Shown: positions 16,765 through 25,231, numbered from the stretch's first letter. The stretch: DNA of 64,000 bases from Spirochaetia bacterium (GCA_025997715.1 BNUY01000001.1:1-64000), one strand, 5' to 3'. Numbers and translations: made by a program. The notes: generated from the letters alone by a model not told the origin.

Positions 16765-17436
16765 TTAGCTGTTTTCCAGCCCGGTGCCGGTGATATCCGC
16801 AATAAGGGCGGCATAAATCGCCCTTTCTGCGGCCGACATGGCGGTATTGTTATCCACAATGTTCTGTATGTTCGCCGCAATCTGCCGGTCAAGCTCTTTC
16901 TTGTCAATAAGAAACAGCGCAAAGGCGCGTGTTTCTACACTTTGGGTATCCTTATTTCGTACCGTCTGCCACCAATCGGCGTCCTTTGTAAGGCCGCTAA
17001 AGGACGCATCGCTCAGTGCTTTTGCGGCATTATCAAAGGCGGCTTCCACATCGCTTCCTTTTTCCCCCTGCTGTTTGCTTTCCATTTGTGATATTACGGA
17101 TATTGAAACCTTTTGCGAAACAGCCCGCGGACCTTCTGCGCCGCCTACCCACGCCACGGCAAAATCTCTTTCAGCATCATTATACTCAATGACGAAGCAG
17201 TACTTGTCCTTGTAGAGTTTTTGGACTGCGGTATTACCGCCGCCGACATATTCCACAAGCCACTGGGGTGTTCCAATTTTAAACGCAGCGCCTTTGTCGT
17301 CAAGCACCTCAGTTTTTTGCTCCGGCTTTACACTTGCGGCCGCCTTTTCCGCAGGGGATAGCGTAGAGCAGGAAACCACCATACCTATTGCCGCGGCCAT
17401 CGCGGACAATACAATCATTACTTTGACAGATTTCAT
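16765..17436 (-). CDS. Putative lipoprotein, Treponema type
   Basis: 223 residues with a signal peptide ending in MVVSCS (lipidation Cys at about 23). The mature part has FKIGTPQWLVEYVGGGNTAV, then helical, charged sequence. The theme "PxW(V/L)xxY, long amphipathic helices" recalls LPP20-type lipoproteins, but I do not identify a domain with certainty. A good AGGAGG precedes the ATG. It lies downstream of the LPP20-like gene in the same orientation, with a terminator and its own palindromic leader between them, so it is probably a separate transcript. Confidence 0.8.
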   Translation of the reverse strand: MKSVKVMIVLSAMAAAIGMVVSCSTLSPAEKAAASVKPEQKTEVLDDKGAAFKIGTPQWLVEYVGGGNTAVQKLYKDKYCFVIEYNDAERDFAVAWVGGAEGPRAVSQKVSISVISQMESKQQGEKGSDVEAAFDNAAKALSDASFSGLTKDADWWQTVRNKDTQSVETRAFALFLIDKKELDRQIAANIQNIVDNNTAMSAAERAIYAALIADITGTGLENS

Positions 17437-17461
17437 ATTCTGTCCTCCTTCAATTTCTATT

Positions 17462-17479
17462 CTGTTGACGAATCAACAG
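17462..17479. promoter_or_regulatory. 7-bp inverted repeat upstream of the minus-strand lipoprotein gene
   Basis: CTGTTGA-CGAA-TCAACAG is a perfect inverted repeat 26 bases before the ATG at 17436. It could be an operator or an mRNA leader hairpin; it is not followed by a T-run. Confidence 0.4.
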
Positions 17480-17492
17480 TAACGGACATATT

Positions 17493-17511
17493 AAAAAGCC
17501 CAACGGGCTTT
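17493..17511 (-). terminator. Rho-independent terminator after the LPP20-like gene
   Basis: On the minus strand AAAGCCC-GTT-GGGCTTT is followed by TTAATATG, directly behind the stop codon of the gene at 17516. The short, stable stem and the T-rich continuation fit a terminator for leftward transcription. Confidence 0.75.
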
Positions 17512-17515
17512 ATTA

Positions 17516-18529
17516 CTACAATGAGGAAAGCCAGTCCGTGAGGGCCGCACCGAATGTTTCGGCAATCTGCTTTTCCACCGCCATGAGCGCCCGGCTTTCT
17601 GCGCCCTCGCGATTTGCGTGGCCTTCTTTGCCGGTTATTGTAAAAGGCAGTAGTACGACGCCCGGAAGGGTGTCGGTGAGGCGGGCGTCAACGAGATAAT
17701 TAACAAAACTGAAACGCTGATTTTGTACCGGGTCTTCGGTGAGGGTTAGGGTTACCGCGAGTACAAAGCGGGATGCTGCTTCTCCGCTTTTGAAACCCGC
17801 CTTGTTTAACACCTGGGCAAACGCGGCGTTTATGCGGCCATTCCGGTCATCGTTTACCCGGACGGCAATAGGAATATTAGCGGTAATATCCGCCGCTTCC
17901 AGCCGGTAGCTGTCTCCGGTGCGCAGATTAGGCGCAGCGCTTGTGCCGTTGCCGAGAACGGCGAGCACAGTGGCGTATACCTGGTTCACGTCGGCGATGG
18001 TTCCGGCGAGGCGAAAGCGTTCAATACTGCCGGGGGTATATTTTTCCGTATCAGGCAAGACGGTAAGTTTGGTGATTACCTGTTGATTGCCGTTGAGCAT
18101 GTCCGTGTACAGGGCCGTTGTCTTTTGGCGATCCATGAGCGCGATGGCATAATGGAGGGATGTACCATCGAACCACACCCCGGCGATTTCCGCGCCCACC
18201 AGGGTATCCATGGCCGCCGATGTTTTTATGGCGTTCTGTATGCTGCGATCCTCCGACATGTTTACTGCGCCGTCTGCTACTGCCTTGGAATAGGTAACAA
18301 CGGTACTCATTTCCGTCTGTACCGACTGGCCGAAGATGGCGACCAGCGCGGCCAGGGCGTTCCGTTCCGCCTCCGTCCGGTCATGGCCGGTTCCCACGGC
18401 GGTGATGTAGCGGCTTTGGGGATATGCTTCGTTAGGGGACGCGACCCAGGTGGGGGGCTTGGGCATGGTGGATGCGCAGGAAGTGGCGGTGAGGGATAAT
18501 ATTAATAGAAAGAATAATGGGTTTTTCAT
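17516..18529 (-). CDS. LPP20-like lipoprotein
   Basis: 337 residues. The signal peptide ends in TATSCAS (lipidation Cys at about 18). The mature N-terminus PKPPTWVASPNEAYPQSRYITAVG, followed by a helix rich in Ala and Glu (EAERNALAALVAIFG), is the LPP20 signature. LPP20-type lipoproteins occur with outer-membrane assembly and flagellar-associated FlgO/FlgP/FlgT-like systems. The gene lies near CsgG-like genes on the same strand, which fits a shared envelope complex; this is inference. Codon use is host-like. Confidence 0.83.
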   Translation of the reverse strand: MKNPLFFLLILSLTATSCASTMPKPPTWVASPNEAYPQSRYITAVGTGHDRTEAERNALAALVAIFGQSVQTEMSTVVTYSKAVADGAVNMSEDRSIQNAIKTSAAMDTLVGAEIAGVWFDGTSLHYAIALMDRQKTTALYTDMLNGNQQVITKLTVLPDTEKYTPGSIERFRLAGTIADVNQVYATVLAVLGNGTSAAPNLRTGDSYRLEAADITANIPIAVRVNDDRNGRINAAFAQVLNKAGFKSGEAASRFVLAVTLTLTEDPVQNQRFSFVNYLVDARLTDTLPGVVLLPFTITGKEGHANREGAESRALMAVEKQIAETFGAALTDWLSSL

Positions 18530-18636
18530 AGATACACCTTTATCAGTATTTTTAAGGGGAATTTGGCGTCCGGCGCCTTTTTCTCTTGTATTACGCCGCC
18601 GTTTCCCCTATAGTTAAAGAACCTTGGAGGTTCCCC

Positions 18637-18924
18637 ATGACCATAGAACAGACCCTTACCATACCCAAAGAAACCAATCATTTGACGGTTGACCTCCCGC
18701 AGTCCGTTCCGGCAGGGACGGCTACATTCCGGCTTGAATGGACTGCCGCCTCTCCGAAGTCTAAAAAGGAATTAGCGGTGGAAGCCATAGAAGCGTTATG
18801 CGGATTGTATGAAAGCGATGGGCATGATGTTGATCGCTTTCTTGAATCGTCACATGAAGAAAAGCTGCGTGAATACGAAATTGAGGAACATGAGCAAAAA
18901 GAACGGGGACAATATTCCGTATGA
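18637..18924 (+). CDS. Antitoxin-like protein of a broken PIN pair
   Basis: 95 residues. The N-terminus (about 1-30, IEQTLTIPKETNHLTVDLPQ) looks like a beta-rich DNA-binding or dimerisation segment, and the acidic helical C-terminus (EEKLREYEIEEHEQKERGQ) fits a toxin-binding tail. TTGGAGG at 18624-18630 is well placed for the ATG at 18637. Its stop overlaps the start of a truncated PIN gene (ATGA). It is divergent from the LPP20-like gene. With the toxin destroyed, it is probably an orphan antitoxin. Confidence 0.65.
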   Translation: MTIEQTLTIPKETNHLTVDLPQSVPAGTATFRLEWTAASPKSKKELAVEAIEALCGLYESDGHDVDRFLESSHEEKLREYEIEEHEQKERGQYSV

Positions 18925-19094
18925 ATTATATGCTTGATGCCTGTTCTCTCCTTGCGCTTCTCAATAGGGAACCCGGCATGTTGGTTGTTAAAGATTTGCT
19001 CCTCCAGACTCCCCATTATTATAACCGTCTCTTATTACAATTGGTATCATACAAATGTCCTATTTGGGTGTTTGGGATCGTTGGCTTCTGTTAA
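18921..19094 (+). pseudogene. PIN toxin truncated after about 28 residues
   Basis: The reading frame starts MNYMLDACSLLALLNREPGM, the typical first strand and helix of a PIN ribonuclease with its first Asp. After VVKDLLLQ the similarity to PIN ends, and the frame stops after 57 codons. Intact relatives have about 130 residues, so the catalytic acids of the middle and C-terminal parts are missing. The 3' part runs antisense through the end of the minus-strand gene at 19047-19268, which suggests a deletion or rearrangement junction near 19000. Confidence 0.7.
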
Positions 19095-19268
19095 ATCAAA
19101 TGTGCCTTTGTCTCCCTTCTTCAATTTCTTAAAATCAGCAATTGGAAATAATCCATCAACAATTGTATTATCCGACTTTACGAAAACTCTTGCATTTTTC
19201 AGACCAATTCCTTTACGACTATTGATGCCAAGATATTCTCCGGTAACAGTAAGTCTGCTATAATGCAT
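19047..19268 (-). CDS. Small basic hypothetical protein
   Basis: 73 residues starting MHYSRLTVTGEYLGINSRKG; no domain recognised. The ATG at 19268 has AGGAGG-type Shine-Dalgarno (reverse of the CCTCCTT at about 19273-19279). It follows the CsgG-barrel gene by ten bases and is probably its operon's last gene. The composition (many Lys, Val, Phe and Gly) suggests a small beta-rich protein. Its last codons overlap the broken PIN frame on the other strand. Confidence 0.6.
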   Translation of the reverse strand: MHYSRLTVTGEYLGINSRKGIGLKNARVFVKSDNTIVDGLFPIADFKKLKKGDKGTFDLTEANDPKHPNRTFV

Positions 19269-19278
19269 ACTTTCCTCC

Positions 19279-21300
19279 TTATTTTTCCTTAAATGAATAA
19301 GTCCACCCCGCACCTGCATAGAATGATGGTGTAAGGCTGTCATTAAAATACTGTCTATAACCGGCAGATAAATAAAACCATTTGAAGGAATATAACAAAC
19401 TTACTTGTAATACAAGTCCGAACGATTTATCTTTATCTTGACCCCAAACAGGTTCATCATATATTTCAGGGAGATACAATACATCAACACTATTAGCGAA
19501 AAACCCTATACCAACATCAATAAAGAAATTGTTTAATACTCTATAATACAGCCTCCAATCCATTTCAAAAAATATGTTTTCTTTTTTTTCCAATACTTCT
19601 TGTTCGGCATTCCACCAAAAAACGCGATCTGGTAAATCCGAAGGATTTGAGGCCCAACCACCAGCAGACATATATATACCCAATCTCCTACCAGTGCCTC
19701 CAATTCTAAGTCCTATTGGAAGTATTGGGTCATATACATAGCCGAGAAAAAATCTACCGGCATAATCATCACCAGCTACCCAACGACGGAACCCATTCCG
19801 CATTCGTTCCTGATTCGCTCGTTTCTGTTCCTGTTTTGCCTTTATTTTCGCTTGCTCTGCCTGTACCCGTTCCTGTTCGTTCCGCTGTTCTGCTTCCATG
19901 CGTTGCTGTTCCGCCAGTCTATTTGCCGCTTCCGCCGCCGCCTGCCGCTTAGCAGCTTCTTCGGGCAGGGCGTAGTGTTCAGCCTGGGTCAGAACCCGCA
20001 TATAGCCGGTTTCCATGGCTGTCTCCGCAGGAATACTGTTGACACTGATAATTTTGACCGTAAGTGGCGGAATATAGTCCTTAACATTCACCTTTAAAAA
20101 CCGTGCGTCAGTACTTACCTTGACGGGCAGACCAAGCGTCCGGTCGCCGGCATTGAAACTGATATTGCCGCTGGTGAGAGTAATGGTGTCGGTTCCGATG
20201 GTTCGGCCTCTGCCGTCGATAACTGCGGCAACCACGTTAAAGGAAAAGTTTCGTTTCCCCTCAAATACTACTGCCGTAGGTTCAGGATATTTGCTCCCGT
20301 TAATCAGGGGCCACCCTGCAAAGTCCCAGGCGGCCCGCTGCCCCGTGGTCTCTAGTCCGCTTATAAGATCGTTGATAACCTTGAAGGCCACCTCCGCCGG
20401 GGGTAGTTCCACGGTAAATGAAAAATCGGCGGCGGCATTCGCATAATCGGTATCCCCAATCTGCCGAAGAGCCGGATCATAGACGATATCAAAGGGCATG
20501 TGGGTTTTATAAAAAGCGGCGCAGTCCTTTAACAGAGCAATCCAGGCATTCCGTGCCGCAATTTGGTTGCGTACATTCTGACCGAGGTCTCCGCCGGATA
20601 TCCGGGAAGACAGAACATTGAGCCGTCCCGCAGTCTCCGTTAAAGCCGGGTCTACCGCGGCGGCCTGGTAGAAATACGATAGGGCTTCCACCGCATTGCC
20701 GCTCTGTTGAGCGCGGATACCTTTGGCAAGTGCGGTCTGGGCATCGGTATTGGCGGTGCTTGCCGCTTGCAGTTCCCGTTTTCCCTTGTCGGTAAGCTGT
20801 ACCCCCATCTTTGCCAACAGATCCGCGCTGGCCTCATTGAGCGCCATCCCTCCCCGCAGTTCCGCCGCCGAACAAGTTTTTGTAAAGGATGCCCGGACAG
20901 TTCCCGTATCCAGGGCGGTAATTGTCAACTGTAGAGAAAATTGTTCATTCCGCAGTTTTTCTATGCTGCCCGCAAGAATGTACTGGGCATTGGTCAGGTT
21001 ACCGATACGGATATAATCATCGTTGGAATAGAGGCCGGAGAGGGACAAACTCTGTTCCGCTTCTACCTTGTCTAAATTCTGCCGGTCTATGATGGTCATG
21101 GCGGAATATTTGTTAAAGTTGCCGGTAAGTATGCCCTGGATATAGAGGGAAAGCCATGTTTCATCGGCGGCAAGGTTCTTTCCCGCCGGGGCCGCTACTG
21201 CGAGGCGGGTACCACGGGCGCCGTCGCCGGTATACATATCGGCGGCATAAATGGGAAGGGATAGAAATAAGAGATTGAACATGGCAATTAGTTTTTTCAT
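19279..21300 (-). CDS. CsgG-like domain, coiled coil and C-terminal beta-barrel protein (paralogue 2)
   Basis: 673 residues with a Sec signal (MKKLIAMFNLLFLSLPIYAA). Residues about 30-180 resemble the CsgG/LpoB fold (YSAMTIIDRQNLDKVEAEQS, TNAQYILAGSIEKL, LQLTITALDTGTVRASF). A TPR-like helical pair (KGIRAQQSGNAVEALSYFYQ) and a beta-rich domain follow. Next is a strongly charged coiled coil (about 450-520, repeats of AEQxR). The C-terminus is rich in aromatic residues alternating with polar ones and ends in YSFKEK, as in an outer-membrane barrel. CsgG proteins form outer-membrane secretion channels. This fused architecture suggests a periplasm-spanning envelope protein. Confidence 0.75.
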   Translation of the reverse strand: MKKLIAMFNLLFLSLPIYAADMYTGDGARGTRLAVAAPAGKNLAADETWLSLYIQGILTGNFNKYSAMTIIDRQNLDKVEAEQSLSLSGLYSNDDYIRIGNLTNAQYILAGSIEKLRNEQFSLQLTITALDTGTVRASFTKTCSAAELRGGMALNEASADLLAKMGVQLTDKGKRELQAASTANTDAQTALAKGIRAQQSGNAVEALSYFYQAAAVDPALTETAGRLNVLSSRISGGDLGQNVRNQIAARNAWIALLKDCAAFYKTHMPFDIVYDPALRQIGDTDYANAAADFSFTVELPPAEVAFKVINDLISGLETTGQRAAWDFAGWPLINGSKYPEPTAVVFEGKRNFSFNVVAAVIDGRGRTIGTDTITLTSGNISFNAGDRTLGLPVKVSTDARFLKVNVKDYIPPLTVKIISVNSIPAETAMETGYMRVLTQAEHYALPEEAAKRQAAAEAANRLAEQQRMEAEQRNEQERVQAEQAKIKAKQEQKRANQERMRNGFRRWVAGDDYAGRFFLGYVYDPILPIGLRIGGTGRRLGIYMSAGGWASNPSDLPDRVFWWNAEQEVLEKKENIFFEMDWRLYYRVLNNFFIDVGIGFFANSVDVLYLPEIYDEPVWGQDKDKSFGLVLQVSLLYSFKWFYLSAGYRQYFNDSLTPSFYAGAGWTYSFKEK

Positions 21301-21312
21301 GTTTCCTCCTCC

Positions 21313-23436
21313 TTATTTTCTCTGTGAAATGTTTATCGCAATATCAATACCGACAGTTAGATAGTTGATTATATGAAAAGAACCTGTCCCGGCACTTGCC
21401 GCCCGGCGGGAAAAATATCCATCATTAAATCCGTCAAAACCCATTTCGGCTCTGTATCCAATAGTGAAGAGCGCTAAAATTAACTTTGTTTCCAGGGCCG
21501 GCACCATATAAATCGAATCATCTGAGGAACCGATCAAGCCGGCCATTTTCCCCCTGACACCTATAGACCAAAGGCCTATGAGCCATGCATTATTACCGCT
21601 AATCCCATCATTAAACCGTACAATGTACCCGGTCCCTAGATCAAGGGAACCTGCCTCAAAGACTTGTTTCTCCCATTCCCAGCTAATCCTGCTGTCTATG
21701 TACCAATTACTTAATTCAAACTTACTCAGTTCAAAACCAAGCCCCAGTGCGGCATTTACCCCCGGTTCACCACTACCAAGTCCATTAAGCCCTACCTCTC
21801 CACTGATGACTAAATGTTTGGAAAGTGCTCGCCATGCCGATTGATGTGCTTGTCTTCTGGCTGCCGCTTCCGCTTTACGGAGTTGCCTTGCTTCTTCTTT
21901 CTGCCGCTCTTCTGCCCGACGGTTTTCTTCGGCTCGTTGTTCGGCTTGCCGCGCTTCTTTAGCCGCCTGTTGTTCCGCCAGTCTGTTTGCCATTTCTACC
22001 GCTGCTAGCCGCTTAGCCGCTTCTTCGGGTAAAGCGTCATGTTCTGCTTGGGTGAGGATACGTATATATCCTCTTTCTCCAACAGTCCCGGCATCCATGT
22101 CATTAATTTTTGCAATTTTTATTATGATGTTTTCGGTCAAGTCATTGGCGTTTACATTCGGAAACTTGAAAACAACCATGGTGTCTGCCGGGGCGGTTAC
22201 GCGCTGATCACCTGACGAAAAGGAAATATTTTTGCTATTGAGGACGACGCTTCCTGTTGCAATAGTTTTCCCATCCCCATTGACGATCGCCGCATCTACC
22301 TTAAAAGTGAATAGCAGCTTCCCCCCGAACACTACTGCTGCCGGTTCCCGTGGCTGCACATCCAGCAAGGGCCATCCGGCAAACCCCCACTTGCTCCGGT
22401 TACCGGTCTGTTCAAGCCGGCCCAACAAATCGTTTAATACCTTAAAGCCCGAATCCGAAGGAACCAGGGCAATACGAAAAGACAAGTCCACCGTACTCTT
22501 GGCAAAGTCTATATCCCCCTGAGTTAAATCCGGATCATAGAGAATCTCAAACGGCGGGTGGTCCTGATAAAACGCCGCACATTCCTTAAACAAATCAAGC
22601 CAGGTCATCCGCGCTTGATAGTCGCTCTGTACCGCCTCGCCTATATTGCCACCGGTCATGGCGGCGGCAAGGGTGTTGAGCCGTCCGGTGGCTTCTGACA
22701 TGGACGGGTCGAAGGATGCCGCTTGGTACATATAGGTCATGGCCTCAATACGGTTACCGTTTTTCTGGGCGGCGATGCCCCGCGCAAGGGCCGTTTCCGC
22801 CTCCGTAGAACCCGCCTGCCCGCTCAGAATCGCCTGCTTTTCGGCGGCCGTCAGTTCCACCCCTATTCCGGTTAGCAGTTCTACCGCGGCATCGTTGATG
22901 ACCTTTCCCTGCCGTAAATCGGCGGCGGAGCAATTTTTGGTAAAGGAGGTCCGGCGTTCCCCGGTTTCCGTGTTGGTAATCCCCAACTGTACGGAAAACT
23001 CAGCCGCCGAAAGTTTGATGATGGTTCCCGCCAGAATATACTGGGCGTTGGTCAGGCCACCGATTTTGACAAAGTCCTCGTTGGAATAGGCGCCATTTGC
23101 TGCCCGCTCTTGTTCGTTTAGCAGCGTGTCCAGATTCTGCCGGTCTATGATGGTCATGGCGGAGTATCGGGAAAAGGTATCGTTCAATCTGCCCTGAGTA
23201 AAGGCGGCGAGGTACCGGTCGGCTTCGGCAAAATTCTGCCCGTCCGGGGCTAACACCGCCAGCCGGATACCCTGCCCCCGGTTACGGGCAGCGGCGTCAA
23301 GCTCGGCCGGATGTTCCTCCGTCAAACCATCTGCCTTACCGGTGGATTTTCCCGTCCCGGAGGCATCTTTCCCGCCCCCCGCAAAGGCCGTCCCGCAGAG
23401 CAGAATCAGAAGAAACCACGTCAAAGTCCTTTTCAT
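21313..23436 (-). CDS. CsgG-like domain, coiled coil and C-terminal barrel protein (paralogue 1)
   Basis: 707 residues, paralogous to the next gene downstream: both share YSAMTIIDRQNLDTLL-like, NAQYILAGTI, SFTKNCSAADLRQG, AVxFGGKLLFTF-like and RILTQAEHDALPEEAAKR segments. The signal region ends LCGTAFAGGGKD, so cleavage by signal peptidase I is likely, although a lipobox-like Cys lies nearby. The Lys/Glu/Arg/Ala coiled coil spans about 470-540. The C-terminal 150 residues have alternating hydrophobic strands (YIDSRISWEWEKQVFEAGS, TVGIDIAINISQRK). The paralogue starts 12 bases downstream: a tandem duplication in one operon. Confidence 0.75.
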   Translation of the reverse strand: MKRTLTWFLLILLCGTAFAGGGKDASGTGKSTGKADGLTEEHPAELDAAARNRGQGIRLAVLAPDGQNFAEADRYLAAFTQGRLNDTFSRYSAMTIIDRQNLDTLLNEQERAANGAYSNEDFVKIGGLTNAQYILAGTIIKLSAAEFSVQLGITNTETGERRTSFTKNCSAADLRQGKVINDAAVELLTGIGVELTAAEKQAILSGQAGSTEAETALARGIAAQKNGNRIEAMTYMYQAASFDPSMSEATGRLNTLAAAMTGGNIGEAVQSDYQARMTWLDLFKECAAFYQDHPPFEILYDPDLTQGDIDFAKSTVDLSFRIALVPSDSGFKVLNDLLGRLEQTGNRSKWGFAGWPLLDVQPREPAAVVFGGKLLFTFKVDAAIVNGDGKTIATGSVVLNSKNISFSSGDQRVTAPADTMVVFKFPNVNANDLTENIIIKIAKINDMDAGTVGERGYIRILTQAEHDALPEEAAKRLAAVEMANRLAEQQAAKEARQAEQRAEENRRAEERQKEEARQLRKAEAAARRQAHQSAWRALSKHLVISGEVGLNGLGSGEPGVNAALGLGFELSKFELSNWYIDSRISWEWEKQVFEAGSLDLGTGYIVRFNDGISGNNAWLIGLWSIGVRGKMAGLIGSSDDSIYMVPALETKLILALFTIGYRAEMGFDGFNDGYFSRRAASAGTGSFHIINYLTVGIDIAINISQRK

Positions 23437-23453
23437 TCCAACCGTTCCCCTAT

Positions 23454-23657
23454 TTATCTGTATCTGATTAAATCAATCAGCTTTTCTCCTGCCTCAACCG
23501 GCGAAGATTTAGCCCCTTCCGTAATCAATGCCTTACCATACCGTTGAACTTCCAAAAGGCTTTTAGCGTTTAGTAACACCCCTTTTTTCATATCAAGGCT
23601 TAATTCCTTAAAATCCTTACATAAATCGTCAAGTTCTTTATTGACCTTACTATTCAT
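23454..23657 (-). CDS. Small helical hypothetical protein
   Basis: 67 residues from ATG at 23657 (preceded by AAAGGA; a further ATG at 23678 lacks a ribosome site). The protein is mostly helical and charged (NKELDDLCKDFKELSLDMKK) with no known domain. It is divergent from an XRE-type repressor gene 125 bases away and is placed 17 bases before the CsgG-barrel genes. The size and the repressor next door resemble phage- or TA-derived modules. Confidence 0.5.
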   Translation of the reverse strand: MNSKVNKELDDLCKDFKELSLDMKKGVLLNAKSLLEVQRYGKALITEGAKSSPVEAGEKLIDLIRYR

Positions 23658-23782
23658 TGGTAAGTATCCTTTATTCATAGGTTACAATGCAACCATTATA
23701 AATAATGAAAAGCAATCAGTCAATACTAAAATCTTGTTATAGTGGGGCTTTTTATGTTAATTTGAAAAGTAGAAGGGTATAA

Positions 23783-24136
23783 ATGGCAGTTCCTGCATTA
23801 AAAGAGCGGTTAAAGGGGATTAGAAAGGCTTTAGAGATAAATCAGAGAGATTTTGCTAAGGGTATCTTTTTAAGTCATAGTCTTTACGCTCAATTAGAAA
23901 GTGGAACTCGTAACATAAATGACCGCATCATCGAACTAATCTCCACCAAATACAACGTAAACAAAGACTGGCTAAAAACCGGCAAGGGGGAGATGTTTGG
24001 CGGTGACCCGCCGGATACGGAGCTCAATCAACTTATCGAGATATACCGGGAACTTGACCCGCTTTTTAAGAAATATATCTCCCTCCAAATAAAACAGCTT
24101 TTGGAAGTCCAGAAAGGGACGAAGAAGGAGCAATAG
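23783..24136 (+). CDS. XRE-family helix-turn-helix regulator
   Basis: 117 residues. An N-terminal Cro/C1-type HTH (about 5-65: RKALEINQRDFAKGIFLSHS LYAQLESGTR region, then NVNKDWLKTGKGEMF) is typical of phage-like repressors. A C-terminal helix (IEIYRELDPLFKKYISLQIK) probably mediates dimer formation. AGAAGGG precedes the ATG. A second, internally deleted copy of this gene lies at 24968-25036. Confidence 0.85.
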   Translation: MAVPALKERLKGIRKALEINQRDFAKGIFLSHSLYAQLESGTRNINDRIIELISTKYNVNKDWLKTGKGEMFGGDPPDTELNQLIEIYRELDPLFKKYISLQIKQLLEVQKGTKKEQ

Positions 24137-24253
24137 ACCAAAGCCGAACAGCCTGCCGCCTAAAATACCCAATCAGGACCGGTTCATCCCGGTTCCCGGC
24201 AGGGCTATACTCAATTAAGCCGCAATGGAGTATACTTAATCCCGGAGGCTTTT

Positions 24254-24577
24254 ATGGAAGCGGCGGTGCAGGCGGAATTGGATATGCTCAGGGATATAAT
24301 CGTTCAGACCGTACCCGTTGACCAGATTTTCCTGTTCGGCTCCTATGCCTATGGAACGCCCCATAAGGATTCAGACCTGGATTTGTATGTAGTCCTGAAA
24401 GATGACGTAGAGATGCGGGATATTGATGCGGCATTGAAAATCCTTGCGGCTATCAGGGATAAGAAAAATATGCCTTTGGATCTTATCGTCAGTAAGCAGA
24501 GCAAATATCAGAAGGAACGGCTCATGCCCGGTATCGAACGGGTAATATCAAAGAAGGGTATAGTACTATATGGCTAA
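24254..24577 (+). CDS. MNT-type minimal nucleotidyltransferase (antitoxin)
   Basis: 107 residues with the DNA-polymerase-beta-like nucleotidyltransferase signature FLFGSYAYGTPHKDSDLDLY: GS motif, two metal-binding Asp of DSDLDL, and a third Asp in MPLDLIV. In MNT/HEPN modules this protein acts as antitoxin, in known cases by adding AMP to the HEPN toxin. GGAGG lies ahead of the ATG. It overlaps the HEPN gene by eight bases. Confidence 0.88.
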   Translation: MEAAVQAELDMLRDIIVQTVPVDQIFLFGSYAYGTPHKDSDLDLYVVLKDDVEMRDIDAALKILAAIRDKKNMPLDLIVSKQSKYQKERLMPGIERVISKKGIVLYG

Positions 24578-24974
24578 TACCCCAAAAGGCTGGATGATGC
24601 TTGGCGACAGGGACTATGATTCGGCGGCCTTTCTTGCCGCCAATATGCGACCAAAGCCTTTAGAGATAATTTGTTTCCATTGCCAGCAGGCTGTGGAAAA
24701 GTATTTAAAGGGGTTTCTTGCTCTTCAGGACGTAGATCCGCCGTATACTCATGATTTAATTGAACTTGGGAAGCTTTGTGAAAAATATAATGCATCGTTT
24801 TCTGCCATTGGGGGAATGTGTGATTCCATAACCTTATACGGTGTTCAGCCCCGGTATGACAGCGGAATGAGTATTACCGAAGCTGAGACCAGCCTTGTTT
24901 TGAAACACGCCCAAGCAATCAAAGTATTCCTCCAAAAAGAAGCGCCGCAACTGTTTCAATCAGCGCCCGGTTAA
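24570..24974 (+). CDS. HEPN-domain protein (toxin of MNT/HEPN pair)
   Basis: 134 residues, a four-helix HEPN protein with the family hallmarks FHCQQAVEKYLKGFLAL and THDLIELGKLCEKY. HEPN toxins are RNases, but a clear RX4-6H motif is not visible (RYDSGMSI is nearest), so catalytic competence is uncertain. The last codons and stop (CCCGGTTAAAGG) lie inside sequence homologous to the XRE gene, so the C-terminus was probably created by recombination there. Confidence 0.82.
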   Translation: MANTPKGWMMLGDRDYDSAAFLAANMRPKPLEIICFHCQQAVEKYLKGFLALQDVDPPYTHDLIELGKLCEKYNASFSAIGGMCDSITLYGVQPRYDSGMSITEAETSLVLKHAQAIKVFLQKEAPQLFQSAPG

Positions 24975-25036
24975 AGGCACTCAGAAAGGCTTTAGGGGAA
25001 GTCCAGAAGGGGACGAAGAAGAAAGGGGAGGAATAG
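24968..25036 (+). pseudogene. Internally deleted remnant of the upstream XRE gene
   Basis: The first part (CGGTTAAAGG, then AGAAAGGCTTTAG) matches the XRE gene near 23807-23833. The second part (GGAAGTCCAGAAGGGGACGA) matches its 3' end near 24104-24123 and finishes with a TAG-containing tail similar to the original stop region. Everything between, about 270 bases, is missing. No start codon or reading frame of use remains. Confidence 0.7.
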
Positions 25037-25099
25037 GATAATGGCTGAATTTCTGTATATTTCGGAGTGAAAGCTCCCTGTCCAATGGAGATTTATCTC

Positions 25100-25129
25100 T
25101 TGACAGCCCCCTATTAAATAGGGTATATT
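25100..25129 (+). promoter_or_regulatory. Promoter with palindromic operator for the RelE-remnant/HigA-type operon
   Basis: TTGACA (25100-25105), 18 bases, TATATT (25124-25129). The spacer holds a perfect 7-bp inverted repeat, CCCTATT-A-AATAGGG (25109-25123). This position is ideal for autorepression by the XRE antitoxin encoded downstream at 25228. Confidence 0.75.
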
Positions 25130-25150
25130 TAAAACAATGAGACACCCTGT

Positions 25151-25231
25151 ATGACCCGTGAATTTGTGATAATGCCGGAATTTGACCGGCAGTGGGAACA
25201 TTGGAAAGGAATCCAGGAGGTTAAAAAATGA
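25151..25231 (+). pseudogene. RelE/HigB-like toxin reduced to its two ends
   Basis: A 26-codon frame begins MTREFVIMPEFDRQWE, the first strand and helix of phage-type RelE/HigB toxins, and continues directly into HWKGIQEVKK, which looks like the end of such a toxin. Intact members have roughly 100-120 residues, so most of the fold is gone without loss of frame. It retains the ATGA overlap with its antitoxin gene. The mRNA leader and translational coupling of the antitoxin are thereby preserved. Confidence 0.65.
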
